Part shown: piece after piece, positions 59,877 through 64,000 of the stretch
How the letters are laid out: the number at the start of each line of letters is the position of its first letter
Numbering within the stretch: the first letter of the stretch is position 1
Source of the DNA: Hyphomicrobiales bacterium
GTDB lineage: Bacteria; Pseudomonadota; Alphaproteobacteria; Rhodospirillales; JACKKN01
DNA length: 64,000 nt
Direction of reading: 5' to 3'
Assembly (NCBI GenBank): GCA_024236415.1
Contig: JACKKN010000006.1
Span: 1-64,000 of the forward strand
The notes under the pieces: generated by a model
Told to the model about the DNA's origin: nothing
Database searches by the model: none
Seen by the model: the letters and a program-made list of their open reading frames with translations, nothing else
Translations under genes and position numbers: made by a program

Positions 59877-61106
59877 ATGCCCGACCCCGCCATTCCCCCG
59901 ATTCTGCCGCCGGGCCGGGTGCCCGGCCACCGCTTCGCCGCCTCGTGGCTGTGGCGGCTGCTGCCGCGCGGCATGCGCCGGCGCTGGTGGCTGTTCCGCC
60001 TGCCCGACCTGGTGGTGCGCCACTGGCCCGTCCCGCGCCGGCGCCGCGGCCTGGTGGTGGTGCGCATGGACGGCATCGGCGACATGGTCTTGTTCCGCGG
60101 CAGCCTGGACCACTACGCCGAGGCGTTCGATGTCGCCAAGGAGGACATCACCGTGGTCGGCTGCAAAAGCTGGGGCGCCGTCGCCGGCGAGGTGTTTGCC
60201 GATTACCGGGTCCTGGCCATCGACGAGCACCGCTTCGCCAAGCGGCCCGGCTACCGGTTCCGCACCGCCCTCGCCGTGCGGCGCCTGAACGCCGCGGTGG
60301 TGGTCTGCGACCAGTTCTTCCGCCGCGCCATGATGGCCGACAGCCTGGTCTGGCTGTCGGCGGCGCCGCGCAGCATCGTTGCCCTGCCCTACATCAACGA
60401 GCCCATCCGCGGCGAGTTCACCTGGTACCTGAGCCAGGTCACCGGGGTGGTGGACACGGGCCTGTACCCGACCCACGAGGTCATCCGCCACGCCGCCTTC
60501 GTCTCGGCGGTGGCCGGGCGCGCCGTCGACCCGGCGCCGCCGCGCATCGCCTGGCGCGACCGCCGCCCGGAGATCGCCGACGGCGGCCCCTACGTAGTGC
60601 TCAACCCGGGCAGCAACGAATACGGCCGCCGCTGGCCCCTGCGCGACTACTGCGCCGTGGCGCGCCGGGTCCGCGATCGGGGCCTGCGCGTGGTCTTCGT
60701 CGGCTCGGCCAAGGAGAAGCCGGACTGGGACTTCATGGCCGAGTTCGGCGGGGACGAAGGCGTCATCGACCTCATGGGCGGCACCGACCTGCCGGGCCTG
60801 CTGGACGTGATGCGGCACGCGGCGGCGGTGCTGACCAACGACACCGGCCCGGCCCACGTGGCCATCGCCCTGGGCGCGCCGACCCTGGTGGTGGTCGGCG
60901 GCGGCCATTTCGGCAGCTTCGTCCCCTATCCCGACGGCGTGCGCCCGCCCCACGCCCGCTTCGTCTGGGAGCCCATGGACTGCTACCACTGCTTCTGGCG
61001 CTGTCCCAAGCGCGCGACCGACCGCGACTCCTTCCCCTGCGTCGCCGCCGTGCCGGTGGACCGGGTGTGGGGGGAGCTTGCTCAGTTGCTTTCCGAGCGC
61101 ACGTAG
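59877..61106 (+). CDS. GT9-family (heptosyltransferase-like) glycosyltransferase
   Basis: The 409-residue protein contains VVVRMDGIGDMVLFRGSL (ADP-heptose-type N-terminal loop, about 61-78) and PGSNEYGRRWPLRDY ... LTNDTGPAHVAIALGAPT, the C-terminal donor site of the heptosyltransferase superfamily. A basic N-terminal stretch (RRWWLFRL) may help membrane contact. ATG 59877 is 16 bp after the permease stop. Its 3' end overlaps the FkbM gene on the other strand by 25 bp. Confidence 0.8.
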   Translation: MPDPAIPPILPPGRVPGHRFAASWLWRLLPRGMRRRWWLFRLPDLVVRHWPVPRRRRGLVVVRMDGIGDMVLFRGSLDHYAEAFDVAKEDITVVGCKSWGAVAGEVFADYRVLAIDEHRFAKRPGYRFRTALAVRRLNAAVVVCDQFFRRAMMADSLVWLSAAPRSIVALPYINEPIRGEFTWYLSQVTGVVDTGLYPTHEVIRHAAFVSAVAGRAVDPAPPRIAWRDRRPEIADGGPYVVLNPGSNEYGRRWPLRDYCAVARRVRDRGLRVVFVGSAKEKPDWDFMAEFGGDEGVIDLMGGTDLPGLLDVMRHAAAVLTNDTGPAHVAIALGAPTLVVVGGGHFGSFVPYPDGVRPPHARFVWEPMDCYHCFWRCPKRATDRDSFPCVAAVPVDRVWGELAQLLSERT

Positions 61107-61870
61107 ATCCGGTTGTCCTCGGCCTCGGCGGCCAGGCGCAGGCCGGCGGCGGTCAGCAGTTCGTCGATGCGGGCGCGGGCCTCGGCGCCGTGGGGGCGGT
61201 ATTCCACCAGCACGGCGCGCAGCGCCGGGCCGGCCAGGACGGCGGCGGCGCCGGCCAGGATCGGCGGCTCGAGCCCGTCCACGTCCAGCTTCACGTGGCT
61301 GGGGGCGGGCAGGCCCAGCAGGCCCACGGCGTCGTCCAGGCGCAGGGAAAGCGTGTTCAGCGTGAACGCCGTGTCGGCGCCCAGGCCGTGGCCCACCGAC
61401 CCCGCGTTCAGGTCACCGAGCCCGATGGCCGCCGGCCCGGTGGTGTCGGCGAGGGCCAGGCAGAGCGGCGTGACCTGCCCGGCCACGCCGTTCAGCGCCA
61501 GGTTGCGCACCAGCACGTGGAACGAGGCCGGGCTCGGCTCGAAGGCCACCACCCGGGCACCCGTTTTCTTCGCCGCGTAGACCGTGTAGGCCCCCACGTT
61601 GGCGCCGATGTCATACAGCACGTCGCCGGGGCCCAGGCCGTCCAGCCAGTCCAGGGTCCCCGGCTCGCTGGCGTAGCCGTGGCGCGGCCAGTAGACGGCG
61701 GTGCGGTCGGGGGTCAGGAAGCGCACGCCGAGCCCGCGCACGTCACATTCCGCCACCGGCGCCAGGCGGTCGTGCAGGCGCGCCAGCACGGTCAGCCGCC
61801 GCCAGCGGCCCAGCGGCGCCGTCAGCAGGCGGACCAGTCCGAACAGGAACGCGGCCAGGGCCTTGGTCAT
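61082..61870 (-). CDS. FkbM-family methyltransferase
   Basis: The 262-residue protein has the FkbM pattern: DVLYDIGANVGAYTVYAAKKTGARVVAFEPSP (SAM loop at about 83-103), then HVKLDVDGLEPPIL (acidic motif). FkbM enzymes O-methylate sugars. A basic, hydrophobic N-terminus may attach it to the membrane. It is convergent with the GT9 gene and divergent from the next methyltransferase. Confidence 0.85.
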   Translation of the reverse strand: MTKALAAFLFGLVRLLTAPLGRWRRLTVLARLHDRLAPVAECDVRGLGVRFLTPDRTAVYWPRHGYASEPGTLDWLDGLGPGDVLYDIGANVGAYTVYAAKKTGARVVAFEPSPASFHVLVRNLALNGVAGQVTPLCLALADTTGPAAIGLGDLNAGSVGHGLGADTAFTLNTLSLRLDDAVGLLGLPAPSHVKLDVDGLEPPILAGAAAVLAGPALRAVLVEYRPHGAEARARIDELLTAAGLRLAAEAEDNRIYVRSESN

Positions 61871-61987
61871 GGCCCCTGTTTAGCGGCTTCCCCGGGCAAA
61901 GCAAAGCCGGCATCGGCATTTGACGCCCGGGCGTTTTTGCCGCACAAACGTGCGGACCACCGCGCACGGATTCGCCAACGGACCCCC

Positions 61988-62680
61988 ATGACCGAGCAGC
62001 CGGACTACTACGCCGACTACGCCGACTTCAAGCAGTACGAGACCCCGGGCCTGAAGCCCAAGCACGTGCGCCAGTACGACACCGAGTTCTGGGGCCCCAC
62101 GGCCTGCGCGCCGGGCATGGCGGTGCTGGAGATCGGCTGCGGCACCGGGCAGTTCCTGCTGTACCTGGCCAGCAAGGGGATCGACGATTTCCTGGGGGTC
62201 GATTTCGACCCCGGGGTCGGCGCGGTGATGCCCGCGGCGATCCGCGACCACTTCCGCGCCGCCGACATCTGGGAATTCCTGGGCGGCGGCGCCGAGGGGC
62301 GCACCTTCGACCGCATCGTCCTGTTCGACGTGATGGAGCATTTCACCCCCGCCGACGGGGTACGCCTGCTGAAGGCCCTGGCGGCCATCCTGCGCCCCGA
62401 CGGGCGGGTCCTGATCCGGGTGCCCAACAACGCCTCGCCCTGGGCCGGCCAGTACCAGTACGGCGACCTGACCCACCTGGCCCGCTACACCTCCGGCTCC
62501 ATGAAGCAGCTCGCCCTGGCCGCCGGGTTCGAGTGCATCGCCTGCCTGCCGCAGAAACGCAAGCGCGGCCTGCGCCGGGTGCTGGAGGACGGCCTGCACG
62601 GCCTGCTGAACCGGGTGCTGACCGAGCCGCCGGACCTGTGGTCGGCCAACATGCTGGCGGTGCTGCGGGCGCGGACCTGA
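61988..62680 (+). CDS. Class I SAM-dependent methyltransferase
   Basis: The 230-residue protein has MAVLEIGCGTGQFLLYL (SAM loop, about 44-60) and IVLFDVMEHF (motif II), the usual Methyltransf_11/23 layout. It is followed 4 bp later by a GT9 gene, so it likely modifies the same glycan. Substrate unknown. Confidence 0.8.
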   Translation: MTEQPDYYADYADFKQYETPGLKPKHVRQYDTEFWGPTACAPGMAVLEIGCGTGQFLLYLASKGIDDFLGVDFDPGVGAVMPAAIRDHFRAADIWEFLGGGAEGRTFDRIVLFDVMEHFTPADGVRLLKALAAILRPDGRVLIRVPNNASPWAGQYQYGDLTHLARYTSGSMKQLALAAGFECIACLPQKRKRGLRRVLEDGLHGLLNRVLTEPPDLWSANMLAVLRART

Positions 62681-62684
62681 ACCG

Positions 62685-63800
62685 GTGCCGCGGCCCAAGT
62701 TCCTCAACCTGAGCGACGCCCTGGACCAGCGCCGGCGCCGCGCGCGGGATCGGGGGCTAGGCAAGGGGCTGCTGCTGATCACCTCGGGCGGGCTGGGCGA
62801 CACGGTCATGTTCGCCCTGGTCCTGCCGCGCTTCCGCCGCCTGGCCGAACCCGGCGAGCCGGTCACGGTGCTGCTGCGCCGGGACGCGGCCAAGATGGCC
62901 TTCCTGTTCCCCGACGACGTGACCGTGGAAACCGTGGACTACGGCCGCCTGCTGAAGGACCGGGCCTACCGCCGCCAGGTGGGCGACCGGCTGTACGCCG
63001 CCCACTTCCGCCTTGTGGTCACCACCGATTACCTGCGCCACCCGCTGTTGGACGAGGCCCTGGTGCGGGCCTGCGCCACCGAGGCCTGGGCCATGGTCGC
63101 CCGCCCCTGGCCCAAGCACGACGCGGCATTGGCCCGCAACCGCGCCCTCTACACGCGCCAGTTCGAGAGTGGCCAGGCCCGGCGCGACAAGATCGTGCGC
63201 TGGAACGACTTCGCCGACTGGCTGCTGGGCGAGGCGGCACCGCCCCCGGTGGTGCGCCTGGACCCGGCCGGCCTGGCCCCGCCCGCCGACCTGGGGGCGC
63301 CCACGGTGGTGATCCAGCCCTATTCGGCGGTGCGCGCCAAGCAGAGCCCGGCGGCCCTCTACGCCCGCCTGATCGCGGCCCTGCCGGCGGGGGTCCAGGT
63401 GCGCATCACCGGCTCGCCCCGGGACCGGGAGTCGGACCCCGACATCGCCGCCCTGTGCGAGATGCCGGGGGTGACCTTCGACGATTCGCCCTTCGCCGAC
63501 CTGGTGCCGGTGCTGCGCGCGGCGCGGCTGGTGGTGTCCGTGGACACGGCGCTGATGCACCTGGCGGTGGCGGTGGGGGCGCCGACCCTGTGCCTGGCCA
63601 GCGCCGCCTATGTGGGCGAGATCGTGCCCTACGCGCCCGAGGTCACGCCCGGCAACGTGCGCTTCCTTTTCACCCCCATGGACTGCGCCGGCTGCCTGGG
63701 GGATTGCCGCCTGCCGGCCGAGGCGGGCATGTACCCCTGCGTCGCCCGCCTGGACGGGGATGCCGTGGTGGCGACGGCCCTGGAGATGCTCGACCGGTGA
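62685..63800 (+). CDS. GT9-family glycosyltransferase
   Basis: The 371-residue protein contains LLLITSGGLGDTVMFALVLPRF (N-terminal loop) and VVSVDTALMHLAVAVGAPTLCL (donor-site motif) of the heptosyltransferase superfamily. Start GTG 62685 is 4 bp after the methyltransferase stop. It is a second GT9 enzyme in the cluster and shares the Cys-rich C-terminal kind (FTPMDCAGCLGDCRLP), as in the first (MDCYHCFWRCP). Confidence 0.8.
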   Translation: MPRPKFLNLSDALDQRRRRARDRGLGKGLLLITSGGLGDTVMFALVLPRFRRLAEPGEPVTVLLRRDAAKMAFLFPDDVTVETVDYGRLLKDRAYRRQVGDRLYAAHFRLVVTTDYLRHPLLDEALVRACATEAWAMVARPWPKHDAALARNRALYTRQFESGQARRDKIVRWNDFADWLLGEAAPPPVVRLDPAGLAPPADLGAPTVVIQPYSAVRAKQSPAALYARLIAALPAGVQVRITGSPRDRESDPDIAALCEMPGVTFDDSPFADLVPVLRAARLVVSVDTALMHLAVAVGAPTLCLASAAYVGEIVPYAPEVTPGNVRFLFTPMDCAGCLGDCRLPAEAGMYPCVARLDGDAVVATALEMLDR

Positions 63801-64000
63801 AGACCTGGGCCCAGTCCCTGCGCGTGTACCTGGACCGGCCGGTCATCGTGTCGCTGCTGCTGGGGTTCTCGGGCGGGCTGCCGCTGCTGCTGGTGTTCTC
63901 GACCCTGTCGGCCTGGCTCAAGGAGGCCGGGGTCTCGCTGACCCTGATCGGCTTCTTCAGCTGGGCCAGCACCGCCTACGCATTGAAGTTCCTGTGGTCG
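63797..64000 (+). CDS. AmpG-like muropeptide MFS permease (3' truncated by window)
   Basis: The 68 codons visible start at GTG 63797, overlapping the previous stop as GTGA. They read VYLDRPVIVSLLLGFSGGLPLLLVFSTLSAWLKEAGVSLTLIGFFSW, the first spans of AmpG-type permeases that recover anhydromuropeptides from cell-wall turnover. The rest lies outside the window. Confidence 0.75.
   Translation, partial: MKTWAQSLRVYLDRPVIVSLLLGFSGGLPLLLVFSTLSAWLKEAGVSLTLIGFFSWASTAYALKFLWS

Noticed and set aside
1..64000. CRISPR array or rRNA genes
   Set aside because: No series of equally spaced direct repeats and no rRNA-like stretches were seen anywhere in the window.

Overview
The window looks like part of an alphaproteobacterial chromosome, most plausibly Rhodospirillales-like. 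The evidence is the run DUF1674 protein - HtpX - RsmB, the very GC-rich codon use from about 45.4 kb onward, tRNA ends that match alphaproteobacterial tRNA-Pro and tRNA-Arg, and TRAP transporters. The order is inferred from memory of gene families; no search was run.

About 1-41.4 kb is a mosaic mobile/accessory region and 42.2-64 kb is chromosome. The accessory region ends at the 3' half of a tRNA-Arg(CCG) gene (41389-41434) that has no 5' half, which is the usual scar of tRNA-targeted integration. A second such scar, a tRNA-Pro 3' end (8500-8543), follows a complete tyrosine integrase. Left block (1-8.5 kb): an E2-like/SEC-C protein that may belong to a short CBASS-type locus cut by the window edge, ArdC-type antirestriction, a CoiA-like nuclease, an AbiEi/AbiEii toxin-antitoxin pair, and small element genes. 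Middle block (8.8-25.8 kb): mobilization genes (small tyrosine recombinase, VirD4/TraG-like coupling ATPase without membrane anchor, MobC-like protein, relaxase), several putative zinc metallopeptidases, and an unknown five-gene membrane operon. No type IV secretion channel genes are visible, so this looks like a mobilizable element, or only part of a conjugative one. Three single genes (ardC, 6164, 19608) share a repeated leader: GTCAA, a stem-loop whose stem sequence changes with compensation, then the 12-mer CGTGTNGSNCAT. I propose this is a single-stranded-DNA promoter-like or early-expression element.

Cargo (26-41 kb): remnants of IS110- and IS256-family transposases, then a minus-strand cluster 34975->27180: sigma-like factor, HTH regulator, ImmA/IrrE-UvrD-nuclease fusion, tandem ubiquitin-like protein, E2-like protein, JAMM isopeptidase-like protein and ThiF/E1-like enzyme. 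This is a complete ubiquitin-like conjugation set joined to a damage- or invasion-sensing helicase and its own regulators, and it is the most striking system in the window. Next comes a probable graspetide (ATP-grasp RiPP) locus with precursor and maturase, divergent from a 1,090-codon STAND-type NTPase with a repeat-rich C-terminus.

Chromosomal part: a DctPQM TRAP transporter; DUF1674 protein, HtpX and RsmB; a membrane glycosyltransferase, a heparinase-like membrane protein and a GT2 enzyme; a PfkB-family adenosine kinase-like protein; TypA/BipA; a TAXI-TRAP transporter; and a surface-glycan cluster (two GT9 enzymes, FkbM and class I methyltransferases) running into a truncated AmpG-like permease.
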